DNA from: Bifidobacterium psychraerophilum
GTDB taxonomy: Bacteria > Actinomycetota > Actinomycetes > Actinomycetales > Bifidobacteriaceae
DNA length: 64,000 nucleotides
Reading direction: 5' to 3'
NCBI RefSeq assembly: GCF_000741705.1
Contig: NZ_JGZI01000007.1
Location: forward strand, 1 to 64,000
Every line of letters starts with the position of its first letter. The first letter of the stretch is position 1. The notes beneath the pieces were generated by a model. It worked only from the letters and a program-made list of their open reading frames with translations, searched no databases and was not told the DNA's origin. Both the position numbers and the translations under genes were made by a program. This document shows positions 11,242 through 21,369 of the stretch, one piece after another.

Positions 11242-11283
11242 ACTCTATTCACTCCATGCCTGACTCTATTCACTCCATGCTTG
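11242..11283. repeat. 21-bp tandem duplication spanning a stop codon
   Basis: Two copies of a 21-bp unit (11242-11262 and 11263-11283) differ at one base. On the minus strand each encodes QAWSE, TAG, S. The duplication therefore doubles the end of the GNAT-GST gene including its TAG stop, and keeps the frame open into the nuclease gene except for the two TAGs. Confidence 0.85.
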
Positions 11284-12717
11284 AGCGATATCTTCGACCG
11301 TCTCCGTGTAGGCCGGTTTGCCCCAAGGCAAAGTCACATTTCCGTCCGTATGAGACAAAAGACCGAGCGCTTGCTTCTCATCGTGAGTCACCAGCCCATC
11401 GATGGCATACAGGCTTCGCGCATAATCCCAAAGGTGAGGGTAATCCACGACTGCGGCATCTGCAGGGGGAAAAAGATTGCGATACCCAACATCGAATGTG
11501 AGCAACACGCCAAACAAGTGCCCGTCCGATTCGCTGATGGAGTTTCCCAACAGAAATTTTTTGTGTGAAAGAAGATAATCAAACCACCCAAGTCTGGCAT
11601 AGAAAACTCGACGGTAGGCATCTCGCTGCAGATCGCTGTTCGCATTGATCACTGCGAACAATCCATCAATCAATTCATTATCGATGATCGCGTCAAGTTC
11701 ATCGATCTCATTGCTGAGTGAGCGATTGTATAGACCACCATTGCCACCGTTGTTTTCAGAGAACGCAATATTCAAAGCTCTGCTTGCAAAACGCCAGTCT
11801 TCAACTAACTTCTTGCCATTGGCCGTGATAAGCCGCACAGGGTTTGCTTCATGTCCAGAAGGTACATGTTCCAGATCGGTCGAAAGCTGATCTATTGCTT
11901 CTGTGCGCAATTGCCCCAAACGCAGCGTGAACAGGGTTCCCCAGGCTCTAGGGTCGAGGGCAGAAAGGCTGATATTCACCGGCAACGACTGCGGGTTCCT
12001 GTGTGAAAGACAGGCAACAATATCGTCATACACGTGAGAGCTTGCCTTCGGTGTGAACTGGTCGGAATCGACCTCTTCGTGACTGCCTTCGTGACTGCCA
12101 TGCATGACTTCTTCTTTCCGAACGTAGTGTTTCTTTTTCCACGACAAGTCGCGAGTCAACGCCAAAAGACGCTGCCCACTGTCAACTATCATGGTTTCCC
12201 AATCGATTCGGCGATGAAAGCCGAAGGAGTAATACAGTCGATGAGCGTGAACCATTTGAGGGCTGGAATGCAGCTCTATGCCCTCATACCCGTAGCTTCC
12301 AGCCAACTCGATGCTATGACTGACCAGCACGGAACCAAACCCGTGCCCTCTTCCCCACGGAGCGACTCCAAGAATATTGAAAGTATAATATTGCTCATCA
12401 TACAAAGCAGGCTTAGGTGTCAGGACCGCCGCAACAATCCGATTGGAACCGTCAGAAATCACCCAAACGTCAGCGGTCTTCGCACGCTGCTCAATCGCGT
12501 GCAATCCAGCTTCGTATTGCGCAGTAATCCAGCATCCAACCTTGAAGGCTGCTGCCAGGGCATTACCAACCTCTTCATATTCGCTGACCTGAGCAAGGCG
12601 CAGTTTATAACCATCATCCAAATCCTTATGCTTCAAGGCTTGTGGAATCTCTGCGACTTTTCGACCATGCAAGTCATTACGAGCGCGTGTGGGAATTCTT
12701 GGCTGAAGAAAAGTCAC
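11266..12717 (-). CDS. GNAT acetyltransferase fused to a GST-C-like (Xi-class) domain, 483 aa
   Basis: Residues about 35-200 form a GNAT domain: acetyl-CoA-binding motif A is VAPWGRGHGFGSVLV (RGHGFG at 123-128), followed by ELHSSPQMVHAHRLYYSFGF. Residues about 230-465 resemble the C-terminal helical domain of glutathionyl-hydroquinone reductases (Xi GSTs): LYNRSLSNEIDELDAIID, then LGNSISESDGHLFGVLLTFD, then YPHLWDYARSLY. No thioredoxin-fold Cys is present, so the GST part is probably a binding or structural domain. The GTG start has AGAGGA about 8 bases upstream. A paralogous GST-like protein is encoded just upstream, a nuclease just downstream. The fusion is unusual; its substrate is unknown. 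Confidence 0.7.
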   Translation of the reverse strand: MTFLQPRIPTRARNDLHGRKVAEIPQALKHKDLDDGYKLRLAQVSEYEEVGNALAAAFKVGCWITAQYEAGLHAIEQRAKTADVWVISDGSNRIVAAVLTPKPALYDEQYYTFNILGVAPWGRGHGFGSVLVSHSIELAGSYGYEGIELHSSPQMVHAHRLYYSFGFHRRIDWETMIVDSGQRLLALTRDLSWKKKHYVRKEEVMHGSHEGSHEEVDSDQFTPKASSHVYDDIVACLSHRNPQSLPVNISLSALDPRAWGTLFTLRLGQLRTEAIDQLSTDLEHVPSGHEANPVRLITANGKKLVEDWRFASRALNIAFSENNGGNGGLYNRSLSNEIDELDAIIDNELIDGLFAVINANSDLQRDAYRRVFYARLGWFDYLLSHKKFLLGNSISESDGHLFGVLLTFDVGYRNLFPPADAAVVDYPHLWDYARSLYAIDGLVTHDEKQALGLLSHTDGNVTLPWGKPAYTETVEDIAQAWSE

Positions 12718-12755
12718 ACCTACACCATCCTCTCAAAGTTTGTGTTACTACAAAG

Positions 12756-12794
12756 GCAGAACGGCGGCTCATGTGTGATAAACCGCCGTTCTGC
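12756..12794 (-). terminator. Stem-loop after the Xi-GST gene
   Basis: Perfect 12-bp arms GCAGAACGGCGG and CCGCCGTTCTGC with a 15-base loop, followed on the minus strand by CTTTGTAG. It lies between the Xi-GST-like gene and the GNAT-GST gene and would separate their transcripts, at least in part. The T-tract is weak. Confidence 0.6.
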
Positions 12795-12971
12795 TGGAAA
12801 TGAACTGTTCTATTTGAAATCTCATCCATGACAAGAAACTGTCGGAACAGCCATCAACGATCCTTACTCGTTGAAATCCCAAAGTTCAAAGGAACCGCCA
12901 CCTCCGGGTCCAGAATACAAAGGCGAACCTCCTATGCTCTCACGGTGAGGATTCTCTTGCCAAGCCGCATA

Positions 12972-14003
12972 TTATTCCTCGCGATGTCCGATATCTGCCT
13001 TGCCAAACGGATTGTCCTTGTCTGCAAAACCGTGTGAATATTCCCCTTCTTCATTCGGAACATATCCAAGCTCAAACAATTCAGCATCATCAATGAATCC
13101 AGGAGTCTGGAAGAGATCGCGCGCATATCCCCAGATATTGGGGAAGTCCCAGAGGTGCACGATGTCTTCTGTCCCCAGCTGCTTGATAATGCCGGGTCGA
13201 TATCCGTTCTCATAAGATTCCAAGGTCTGGAACAGACGCACATCACTGTCACTGAGGTTGCTGCCAAATAGATAGCGCCGTGAAGCCAGTCTGAAATCAT
13301 AATCTGCCAATCTGGCCTTGAAAATCGTATAGGCGGCCTGAGCAGCACCGCGAGTCGTGGCAAATATAACCTTGTAGGTGCCATTGTTGATATCATCGAA
13401 AATCTGCTGATTCAGCAGGTCGATTTCCTGACGCAGCTGCTCAGGATACAGATCTGGCGCCCCCTCTTTGTGGAAAGGCTTCCAGGCTGTTTCTAACTCA
13501 TTGCTAATGGCATGATAGTTGTTGGTTACAACTTTCCCTGTTTTCAGATCGATGACCGTGGGGGACGTGCCTCGTCCCGTAAAGTGTGTCGTAGTTCTGC
13601 GATAGAAGTCGTTCAACCTGTCGTAACCGAACAAGTCGGCTACGCTCCCCTCGCCATGAGTAAGTTTCCACCCATCATCATCTCGGCCAAAGATGACCTC
13701 CGGCACAAAGACATCTTGCAAACCAAGCAGTCTGATGACGATGCGCTGACGGCGGTTCCATCCGCATCCAAGAGCGCCTAAGATATGATAGCGACCTGCC
13801 TCAACAGGCGCATCTCCCTCGTCGTTCCCAAAATGCTTAGTGAAGGCATTTCGCTGCCTTCTGAATGCTCCATCGGGAGTCTGCTCAATTGTCGTCTCTT
13901 CAAACGGGCCCCTCCTTTGTTGTTGCGCCGGTTCAGGCACAGCACAGGCATCGGCAGCCGTTGCGTGCAATGTTTGTGTTGATGATTCTTGTTCCAAACC
14001 CAT
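12972..14003 (-). CDS. Xi-class GST / glutathionyl-hydroquinone reductase-like protein, 343 aa
   Basis: The family (YqjG type) reduces glutathionylated hydroquinones with an active-site Cys. Here the N-terminal thioredoxin-fold part has ILGALGCGWNRRQRIVIRLLGLQD: Cys80 sits where the family has CPWA, but the context is CGWN. The C-terminal part (LYPEQLRQEIDLLNQQIFDDINNGTYK, then YLFGSNLSDSDVRLFQTL, then WDFPNIWGYARDLFQTPGF) is typical. The ATG at 14001-14003 has AAAGGAAA at good spacing. Bifidobacteria generally lack glutathione, so the natural thiol partner is unclear. The next gene downstream repeats the C-terminal domain fused to a GNAT. Confidence 0.8.
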   Translation of the reverse strand: MGLEQESSTQTLHATAADACAVPEPAQQQRRGPFEETTIEQTPDGAFRRQRNAFTKHFGNDEGDAPVEAGRYHILGALGCGWNRRQRIVIRLLGLQDVFVPEVIFGRDDDGWKLTHGEGSVADLFGYDRLNDFYRRTTTHFTGRGTSPTVIDLKTGKVVTNNYHAISNELETAWKPFHKEGAPDLYPEQLRQEIDLLNQQIFDDINNGTYKVIFATTRGAAQAAYTIFKARLADYDFRLASRRYLFGSNLSDSDVRLFQTLESYENGYRPGIIKQLGTEDIVHLWDFPNIWGYARDLFQTPGFIDDAELFELGYVPNEEGEYSHGFADKDNPFGKADIGHREE

Positions 14004-14105
14004 CAGATTTCCTTTCATTCATTGTTTGTGTGTATACATAAGTTCAAATCCATAGTCCAACAATCAGGACATAACGAGCTGAATCTCAACTACCTGTGGG
14101 AAGCT

Positions 14106-15401
14106 CTACCATTGTTGCAATTGTTGTCTCCTCAACGCCTCGCTCCTCCTTCCGAGAACGCTCACTGGGCCTGCCTGTGAAGGTACCTTTCTTCCCTCAT
14201 ATGTGGGAAGTTTCTCTGGGATGAAGTTTTTTCCTCGGATTACGATGAGTTGCCTGTTATGCAACGCTTTCAAATCCTTAAGAGGATCTCCGTCAACCAC
14301 CAGTAGATCGGCGGAATAATCACGTTCAATGACTCCAGCCACCCCCGCAAGACCGATGGCAGCAGCTGCCCTGGAGGTAGCGGCAATGAGAATTTCAGAA
14401 CGTGGAATTCCAGCCAGTTCAAGCTGCTCAAGACCATAGAGATATCCATAAGGAGGTATAACCGCTCCAATATCATGACCGGTCACAATGCGCACACCGT
14501 GAGAAAAGAGATCGAAGGCGCGGGGCGCAATGGTTTCGTGAGCAACGGGAGGGTATGAAGGCGGTGATGCAACATCGACATAGATACCCGCATCTGCAAT
14601 CCGATCTGCAAGTGAACCATCAAAACGAGTGATGCCGTCTTCATCGATGAATGTTGCGTGAGCTATGTAGTCCACTCCAGCATCTACCGCACGACGAATG
14701 CCTTGCGTACCATGTGCGTGGACAGCCAAATGTTTGCCTAATCGATGCGCCTCGTCAACAAACACTCGTAATTCTTCTGTGGTGAACTGCGCATTCCACT
14801 GCGCAGTTCCGGGTGTCATGAATCCGCCTGTAGCAGCGACTTTGATGACGGCTGCGCCCGCCTTGTGATGTTCGCGTACCGCATGCCGAATATCATCAAG
14901 AGAGTCAACTTCCGAACCATCTTTCCAATCGTGGCCTCCGGTCGTGGTAATCATAGGCTCAGCAGGAACTACTCGCGGCCCTTCAATCAATCCCTGTTCA
15001 ACGGCCTGACTTACCGCAACATCGGTGTAGAATTTTGATCCCAGGGATTGAACTGAAGTGATTCCAATGGAAGCCAATTGGTGAAGAACTTTCGCAGAAT
15101 ATAAGGCATTCCAACCTTGAACATGCAGCTCGGGATTCGGCACGTTCGGTTGTGAACCGTTACGTGCACCAAAATGCGCATGAGTTTCAATGAGCCCGGG
15201 CAAAATCGTCGAGGACGGATATCGTTCTTGCGTAACGTCTGCATACTCAACTGGAATATCGTCTGTACTACCTACCCACTTGATATTCCCGTTGCCAATG
15301 ACTACCGAAGCTCGTTCCTTTACCTCTCCTGGCTTGCCCGTTATGATTTTCCCAGCGCTTATTACTCTGGTTGAATCCCCATGTGGATGTTCATCGCTCA
15401 T
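14106..15401 (-). CDS. Metal-dependent amidohydrolase (imidazolonepropionase/prolidase-like), 431 aa
   Basis: An amidohydrolase-superfamily TIM-barrel enzyme: HAHFG (residues 74-78) and VHAHG give metal-binding His, KVAATGGF a likely carboxylated Lys, HATFIDEDG a further His, and TGHDIGA the metal Asp. Such enzymes often act on dipeptides ending in Pro or Arg, or on cyclic amides. It starts 5 bases after the end of the Opp binding-protein gene and so is the last gene of the peptide-uptake operon. It would process an imported peptide-like substrate. The exact substrate cannot be told. Full length and apparently intact, unlike its two upstream neighbours. Confidence 0.85.
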   Translation of the reverse strand: MSDEHPHGDSTRVISAGKIITGKPGEVKERASVVIGNGNIKWVGSTDDIPVEYADVTQERYPSSTILPGLIETHAHFGARNGSQPNVPNPELHVQGWNALYSAKVLHQLASIGITSVQSLGSKFYTDVAVSQAVEQGLIEGPRVVPAEPMITTTGGHDWKDGSEVDSLDDIRHAVREHHKAGAAVIKVAATGGFMTPGTAQWNAQFTTEELRVFVDEAHRLGKHLAVHAHGTQGIRRAVDAGVDYIAHATFIDEDGITRFDGSLADRIADAGIYVDVASPPSYPPVAHETIAPRAFDLFSHGVRIVTGHDIGAVIPPYGYLYGLEQLELAGIPRSEILIAATSRAAAAIGLAGVAGVIERDYSADLLVVDGDPLKDLKALHNRQLIVIRGKNFIPEKLPTYEGRKVPSQAGPVSVLGRRSEALRRQQLQQW

Positions 15402-15405
15402 ATTT

Positions 15406-17067
15406 TCACTTATCTTTCCAGACGGTAGCTGTATTGAACAAATGGCCTGCGGTCTTGCTTATTTGGATACCGTGGACGCTTGTCTTTGAAGCCCAGTTGT
15501 CACGAGGAACGTATAGAGGCAAGACATATGCCTTTTCATTGATTACGTAATCCTGCAACTGTGTATAATATTCCTTTCGTGCATCCTTGCTGGCCGCGGT
15601 TTTAGCTTTCGCTGCCAAATCAGTAACCTTTGTGTCATTCGACAAGAAAATCCGAGGCGGATCCCAAGGAACCAGAAGAAGATCAAGCGACCCAGACACA
15701 TCCGCCGAACCCATCGAGTTATCGAACGCGTCGTTCTGATTCTCTTTCCACTTGGTGCTCACCGAACCTACATCCAAAGCTTTGAACTGGAAATCTACGC
15801 CCAGATTCTTTTTCAATTCCGCAGAAATTGCTTGGAACAGGACTTCACGCGAATCACGAATGTATGGTGCGTCGGAATACACATTGATTGTCAGACGTTT
15901 TCCTGAATCATTCGTTCGATATCCTTGTGAATCGCGTCTCGTCCAACCCGCAGAATCAAGCAGTTTTCCTGCAGCGCTCTTGTTATATTTGACGTTGCTT
16001 TTGAATGACTTATCGAAGAAGATACTGGCAGGTGTTATCCATTCCTTGGCAGTGGTACCAGTGCCGTAATACACGCTCTTCACAACCTCATTGAGGTCAA
16101 AGCCCTCTTGCACGGCTTTACGGACTCGAATGTCGTTGAATGGTGCCTTCGTAGTATTGAAATACAATGAATAGGCTGTTCCAGAATTAAGAACCTGATC
16201 ATATTTGTATTTCGAATTCGAGGTAAATGTCGAGATATCTTGTGAGGGAACACCATACAGCACATCGGTTTGGTTGGATGTCAGCGCTCCTGTTCTTGTA
16301 GAAGCCTCGGGCAATATTCTGAACACTTGCTTTGCAGCGTATGGAGCGCCGGGATATTTCTTCACCAACTCGCTAGGTTCTCATTTGTCCCATCGATACG
16401 AATCATTCTTGACCAAGGTAAGTTCGCTTCCCTTAGTGTATTCACCAATTTTGTATGGGCCAATCAAGGATATTGCGCTGCCACCGGTTTCCAAATTCTT
16501 ACTATCCTTCAGAGAGTTCGGTGAAATTGGCGATGTACCAGTTGATGACAGGGCCTCGATAAACTTGGGAGACATTGCTTTCAGCTTGAACTGGACCTGG
16601 TAGTCACCAGTCTTCTCAAAGCTCTTCAAAACTGACTTCCACACAGGAGGATTTGAATTGCTATCAGACAATTGGTTCTTGAAATTCGCAATAACGGCAT
16701 CAGCATTGAAAGCTTCGCCATCACTGAATGTCACACCCTGACGCAAATCAAGTGTAATAGTAAGGCGATCCGCGCTCTCCATATACTTCTTAGCAAGCCA
16801 AGGCTGGTAATCGCCATTATTATCAAGATATAAGTAGCTGTCTGCAATATTGCGCAAAACAAACGTATACGCGTCCTGCGCATTGATTTGTGGATTGAGC
16901 GTGGTCAAATCCTTTTCAATACTCCACGTAATCGTCTGACCTTTGACAGGCATCGATGCAGATGATTGGGAAGAACTGCTTGAAGCGGTTCCTGAACAAG
17001 CAGCCAGAGAAATTCCCAATGCGGCAACCACGGCAAGAGCCGTGATACGTTTGGTTATTGAACCCAT
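15406..17067 (-). pseudogene. Opp/Dpp-type substrate-binding lipoprotein with one in-frame TGA
   Basis: SBP_bac_5 family protein that captures peptides (or similar solutes) for the adjacent ABC importer. The start MGSITKRIT is set by AAAAGGAA before the ATG. A signal peptide and lipobox (ISLAAC) are seen at residues 10-24. The family hallmarks are ITWSIEKDLTTLNPQ, DLRQGVTFSDGEAFNADAV, then NDSYRWDK. Codon 229 (16381-16383) is TGA; the same frame continues with EPSELVKKYPGAPYAAK and RILPEAST to a normal end (ATVWKDK). Total 554 codons, normal for the family. So one nonsense codon splits an otherwise complete gene. Confidence 0.85.
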
Positions 17068-17080
17068 ATTAATTCCTTTT

Positions 17081-18817
17081 CTAATTATTTGATCCCTGGA
17101 GTACAGAACTCCGAGGAAGCTTGGGAAGTGCGGCCAATAACGAGGCCGTATATTCGTGTTCAGGATGAACCAAAACCTTTTGCGGAGTTCCTTTTTCCAC
17201 AATCCGACCGTCTTTCATAACAAGAACAAAATCGGAGATGTGATAGATGACCCCAAGATCATGCGATATAAAAAGAATCCCAATGTTTGTTTCAGCCTGA
17301 ATATCGGCAAATAAATCCAGTATCTGAGCCTGAATGGAAACATCCAGAGAGGATACTGCCTCATCGGCAACCAGAACATGCGGTTGTGTGACGATTGCAC
17401 GTGCAATTGCAATCCTCTGGCTTTGCCCTCCCGACAGTTGCCGAGGGGACAAGTCATAAACCGACTGTGGCAACCGAACGAGATCCAGGGCATGCTGAAC
17501 ACGTTTTCGGCGCTCGCGGCGAGACAACTCAGAAAGCAGTGGTTCCTCCACGATTCGGGAAACAGTGTAACGCGGATCAAATGATGCAAGAGGGTCTTGT
17601 GAGACAACCTGAATCAGATGACGGCGTTTTCTGCGCGCCACTTCTTTGATTCCCGACCATTTGTCCCCTTCCAGAAGCACTTCGCCGTCATCTGGATCGA
17701 TCAGTGCGGCAGCGATTCTAGCTAAGGTACTTTTCCCCGACCCTGATTCTCCGACAATCCCCAAAGTCTGACCCGCCCGAAGTTCAAAATCGGCGTGATC
17801 AACCGCCCGAACAACTGAACCGTGACGTCCATCGAAGGTTTTGGAAATATCTTTCGCTTCGATAAGAAGCTTTCCAAACGTTTGTGGTCTCTCTGGGAGT
17901 TTTTCTCGTTTAATTGAAGAAAGCCGATATCCACGAGTTTCAACCGAAGGAACCGCAGCAATCAGGAGTTTCGTATATTCCGTTTGTGGATTGGAAAGAA
18001 TTTCGGAGCTGAGACCCTCCTCCACGACCTTTCCCTGCTTCATCACCAGAATTCGATCGCAGACCGATCCCACGACTGCTAAATCATGAGAGACCAGAAG
18101 CAAAGCCGACCCTAATTTTTTCTTTTCGCGCAACAAATCGAGAATCTGGGATTGGACGGTAACGTCCAAAGCGGTTGTCGGTTCATCAGCTATCAGGAGA
18201 TCAAGGGTTTTCGCAAGGGCACTCGCTATCAATGCTCTCTGACGAAGTCCTCCAGAAAGCTCATGAGGATACTGACGCAACCTCACCTCAGGTTCAGGAA
18301 CACCAACATCCGACAGCAGCTGGATAAGTTCTTGCTGTTCTACATCATGATTCTCACGGTGTTTGCCACGAGCCTGTCTGAGCTGATATCCAACTGTCTG
18401 CAACGGATCCAAAGATTCTAGAGCATCTTGAAGAACGAAACCAATTCGAGTGCCACGAATCGAACGTCACTCGGCGTCAGAAAATCCCTGTACGTTGCGA
18501 CCGAAAAGCGTGTATTCATCTGATGTGACTGACTCGTGAGAATCGCGCAAACCTAACAACGTCCTTACCGTCACCGACTTGCCAGATCCTGATTCCCCAA
18601 CAATTCCAACACTTTCACCACGATGAATATGGAAGGAAAGATGGTCGACCACCGTCTTACTCACTCCAGATTCATCAAACGAAATACTCAAGCCTCGAAC
18701 TGAAACAATCTGTTCACTGGCTGTAAGCTTGTCAGACGAGGGTTTCCGCTGCTCCAGGTACTGTCCCCGAGCACTAGCATTCGTTGACCTCAAATCAGAA
18801 GTCACAACATTGCTCAT
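17081..18817 (-). pseudogene. Double-domain Opp/Dpp ATPase (DppD-DppF fusion) with one in-frame TGA
   Basis: Energises the peptide importer. NBD1: Walker [12 protein letters not shown], signature LSGGLRQRALIA, Walker B LLIADEPTT. NBD2: Walker [14 protein letters not shown], signature LSGGQSQRIAIARA, Walker B VLVADEAVS. Codon 117 (18467-18469) is TGA between GFSDAE and RSIRGTRIGFVLQDA, that is within NBD1 between Walker A and the Q-loop. A Trp (TGG) would fit the family at this place. The frame is otherwise open for 579 codons. It overlaps the upstream permease by 4 bases (translational coupling). Together with the TGA in the binding protein, the importer looks inactive unless TGA is read through. 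Confidence 0.85.
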
Positions 18818-19854
18818 ACGTCTCTTCTTTCAAATGAGGACTGCCAAGCCCGACCGATAACAGTAAAAGAAATAATCGTAAGCACGAGAACAATTCCAGG
18901 AATGACTCCAGTCCACCACGCCGTATTCAGATAATCTCGTGACTCTGAGAGAATCGACCCCCATTCTGGCGTTGGTGCCTGTGGCCCAATTCCGAGAAAA
19001 CTCAGACCTGAAACTCCCATAATCGCTCCACCCACGCCAATGGTCGCCATATAGGGGACAACGCCAAGGGAGTTCGGAATTACATGGCGTATGAGCGTCG
19101 TTACCCGATTGACACCGAAAGTTCTGCTTTGTTCAACGTATTCGGAAATTATCACTCGTTTCGTCTCAGCTCGAACAATACGAGCAAACCCCGCAATACC
19201 GCCAATACCGAGAGCAGCGATAAGATTGGGAATACCCGACCCCGTTAACCCGACAATCACCAGTGCCAAAAGAATTGATGGGAATGATGAGAGTGCGTCA
19301 ATTGCCCTCATAACAACTGCGTCAACTATTCTGCTGTGCGCGGCGCCCGCCAAGACACCAAGAAGAACACCGAATATCAACGAGATTGCAACCACTGCGA
19401 GTCCAATTCCGATTGAATACCGAGCTCCATAGATAATTCGAGTAAACACGTCCCGACCCAAATAATCAGTTCCAGCCCAATGTTGAGATGACGGGGGCCT
19501 ATTCACGTTGAGCAAATCCGTTGCGATCGGGTCTCGACTCGTAAACCATCGTGGGAACACAACCGCTGTCAAAACCACCAGTAGATATAAAATGGGTGCA
19601 ACGAGATAGAGCGGGATAACGGAAGTGAGTTTTGCCACCGAAGTTTGCACCAGATGGATGGGAGAATATTCTGGTACCCCCGTGCCATGCCCCTGTTCCG
19701 GTGCCGCTTTGCCAGGAATATCCGCTGCGGAAGTCTTACCACCATGAGAATGTTCGGACTCATCTGTCACGGAACGACGTTCTGCTGCACCTTCGGACCT
19801 CGAATCATGAGGTGTCGATGTTCCAATCGTGGGTTCTTGAATCGTTGTCATCAA
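18814..19854 (-). CDS. Opp/Dpp-type ABC permease, DppC-like, 346 aa
   Basis: Inner-membrane half of the peptide importer. An unusually long polar N-terminal tail (about 75 residues, rich in S, E, H) precedes the first transmembrane segment ([18 protein letters not shown]). The conserved DppC region [21 protein letters not shown] is split here only for length: it begins [11 protein letters not shown]. The EAA-loop region near [20 protein letters not shown] and the end [17 protein letters not shown] are typical. Overlaps the genes on both sides by 4 bases. Intact. Confidence 0.9.
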   Translation of the reverse strand: MMTTIQEPTIGTSTPHDSRSEGAAERRSVTDESEHSHGGKTSAADIPGKAAPEQGHGTGVPEYSPIHLVQTSVAKLTSVIPLYLVAPILYLLVVLTAVVFPRWFTSRDPIATDLLNVNRPPSSQHWAGTDYLGRDVFTRIIYGARYSIGIGLAVVAISLIFGVLLGVLAGAAHSRIVDAVVMRAIDALSSFPSILLALVIVGLTGSGIPNLIAALGIGGIAGFARIVRAETKRVIISEYVEQSRTFGVNRVTTLIRHVIPNSLGVVPYMATIGVGGAIMGVSGLSFLGIGPQAPTPEWGSILSESRDYLNTAWWTGVIPGIVLVLTIISFTVIGRAWQSSFERRDV

Positions 19855-20912
19855 CGTGCCTCTTCCTTCACAAGACGAATGCGCGGATCAATAAGGTAAT
19901 AGAGCACATCAATGACTGTCGATGCGACGACAAAAACTATTGACGTCACGAAAGCCACTGCAAGAATCACCGGAATATCTTTAGAAGTAATCGCATCAAC
20001 TGCAATTTGCCCAAGACCGGGACGTCCAAAAACTTTTTCTGTTATGACCGCACCTCCCAGCAATTCGCCTACCATCATTGCTCCGACTGTAATGGCGGGA
20101 ATGCTGGAATGCTTCAACAGATTTCTCCGCGTTATCTGAGGCCAGGACAAACCCCACGACCTTGCGGTAACCACAAAAGGCTGACTGGTATTTTTCGCTA
20201 TTCCCTGCCTCAGTATCTGCGACAAGTACCCACCTTCAGGAATTCCGATTGCTACCGCTGGAAGGACTAAGGATCGCCAACTTTGCTCATCCCCCGCAAC
20301 GGGGAACCATCCAAGCTTGAATGAGAAGAATGCCAAGAGCAAGATGCCAAACCAGAATGGCGGTGTTGAAAGAAGAGTCAGCTCGGCGCCTTCATAAAGG
20401 GTCTTCACAAAGCGATTCGAGCGCTGAGATATCGCTAAGGAACCTACCAGCGCAACCAATATTGCAATCACGATAGCGGTTGCCGTAAGAGAGAGCGTGT
20501 AAGGGAATTGTTCAGCAAAAATAGCATTAACACTCTTTTTCTGAACATACGATACACCTAAATCACCACGAAGCAGCCTACCGAAATAGCCTAAGTACTG
20601 AACAAAAACGGGCCTGTCCAATCCCCATTCCTTGATTGCCTGAAGTCTCAATTCTATATTTGAACGCTCAGTGTCTGTGAGCAACGAGTCGATGACGTCG
20701 CCGGGAGCCAAATGAACTGCAGCAAAGGTAAAAGTAACCACGAACCACACAACAAATGCAGCTTGGACAATGCGTGCCCCCAAAAACCGTAGGAAAGGAA
20801 ACACTGCACGAAAATTGTCCTTAAGCCCTCTGGAATGGATATTTGCGCTCAGCCGATGAGGACCAAAGCTTTTATCAAATTGGCCAATGTTAGACACGCG
20901 TTGAATATTCAA
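19851..20912 (-). CDS. Opp/Dpp-type ABC permease, DppB-like, 353 aa
   Basis: Partner permease of the DppC-like protein. Features: FVVTFTFAAVHLAPGD (N-terminal TM and the conserved APGD), DRPVFVQYLGYFGRLLRGDLG (start of the DppB signature), six hydrophobic segments, and the C-terminal ADPRIR-like motif LIDPRIRLV. It is the first gene of the five-gene operon dppB-C-DF-A-amidohydrolase. The promoter should lie in 20913-21369, upstream of a start near the N-terminal MNIQRVSNIG; an internal start nearer the first TM is possible. Confidence 0.9.
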   Translation of the reverse strand: MNIQRVSNIGQFDKSFGPHRLSANIHSRGLKDNFRAVFPFLRFLGARIVQAAFVVWFVVTFTFAAVHLAPGDVIDSLLTDTERSNIELRLQAIKEWGLDRPVFVQYLGYFGRLLRGDLGVSYVQKKSVNAIFAEQFPYTLSLTATAIVIAILVALVGSLAISQRSNRFVKTLYEGAELTLLSTPPFWFGILLLAFFSFKLGWFPVAGDEQSWRSLVLPAVAIGIPEGGYLSQILRQGIAKNTSQPFVVTARSWGLSWPQITRRNLLKHSSIPAITVGAMMVGELLGGAVITEKVFGRPGLGQIAVDAITSKDIPVILAVAFVTSIVFVVASTVIDVLYYLIDPRIRLVKEEAR

Positions 20913-21369
20913 CAGACACCTTTCGCTACATTCTACTTATATTGTTTGCGCATCAATTAAGGTAATGAATCCCACTTCGCTTTCATTCTGGGAAACTTAT
21001 CAAGATACAGCAGTCCAGCAAAATACTGATGCGATATTGGTGCGTAATCGAAAATGCTTGTTACAACCCTAAAAACGTTGCACGCACATTCGTATATTTA
21101 AGAGAGACTCAGCGAATGCCTTGAACGGTTTCCTGAAAATCCTTGCACTCAATGACATCGCTGCATTCCTCCTTTGCATCCCTGTTGAAATGAAACTCTA
21201 TTGTGTGATACCCCTAACGCAACAAACAAAAGTATGCGTCACACCAAGCATTTCAAGCAAGCTGAGCGCCATAGCCTTTGCTTGTATGTCGCTATAATGG
21301 TGGCCTATGCCAACGAACGCTGGGGAATCAACATGCTAGGTCGTATGGAAGCATCAGCGTGCCGATGGC
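20913..21369. promoter_or_regulatory. Region upstream of the peptide-import operon
   Basis: About 450 bases without a convincing gene, between the carboxypeptidase gene's end and dppB. It is AT-rich near 20920-21060, as expected for a promoter on the minus strand, but no clear -35/-10 pair or operator was picked out. The short plus-strand frame at 21201-21392 has no RBS and no recognisable product. Confidence 0.3.
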
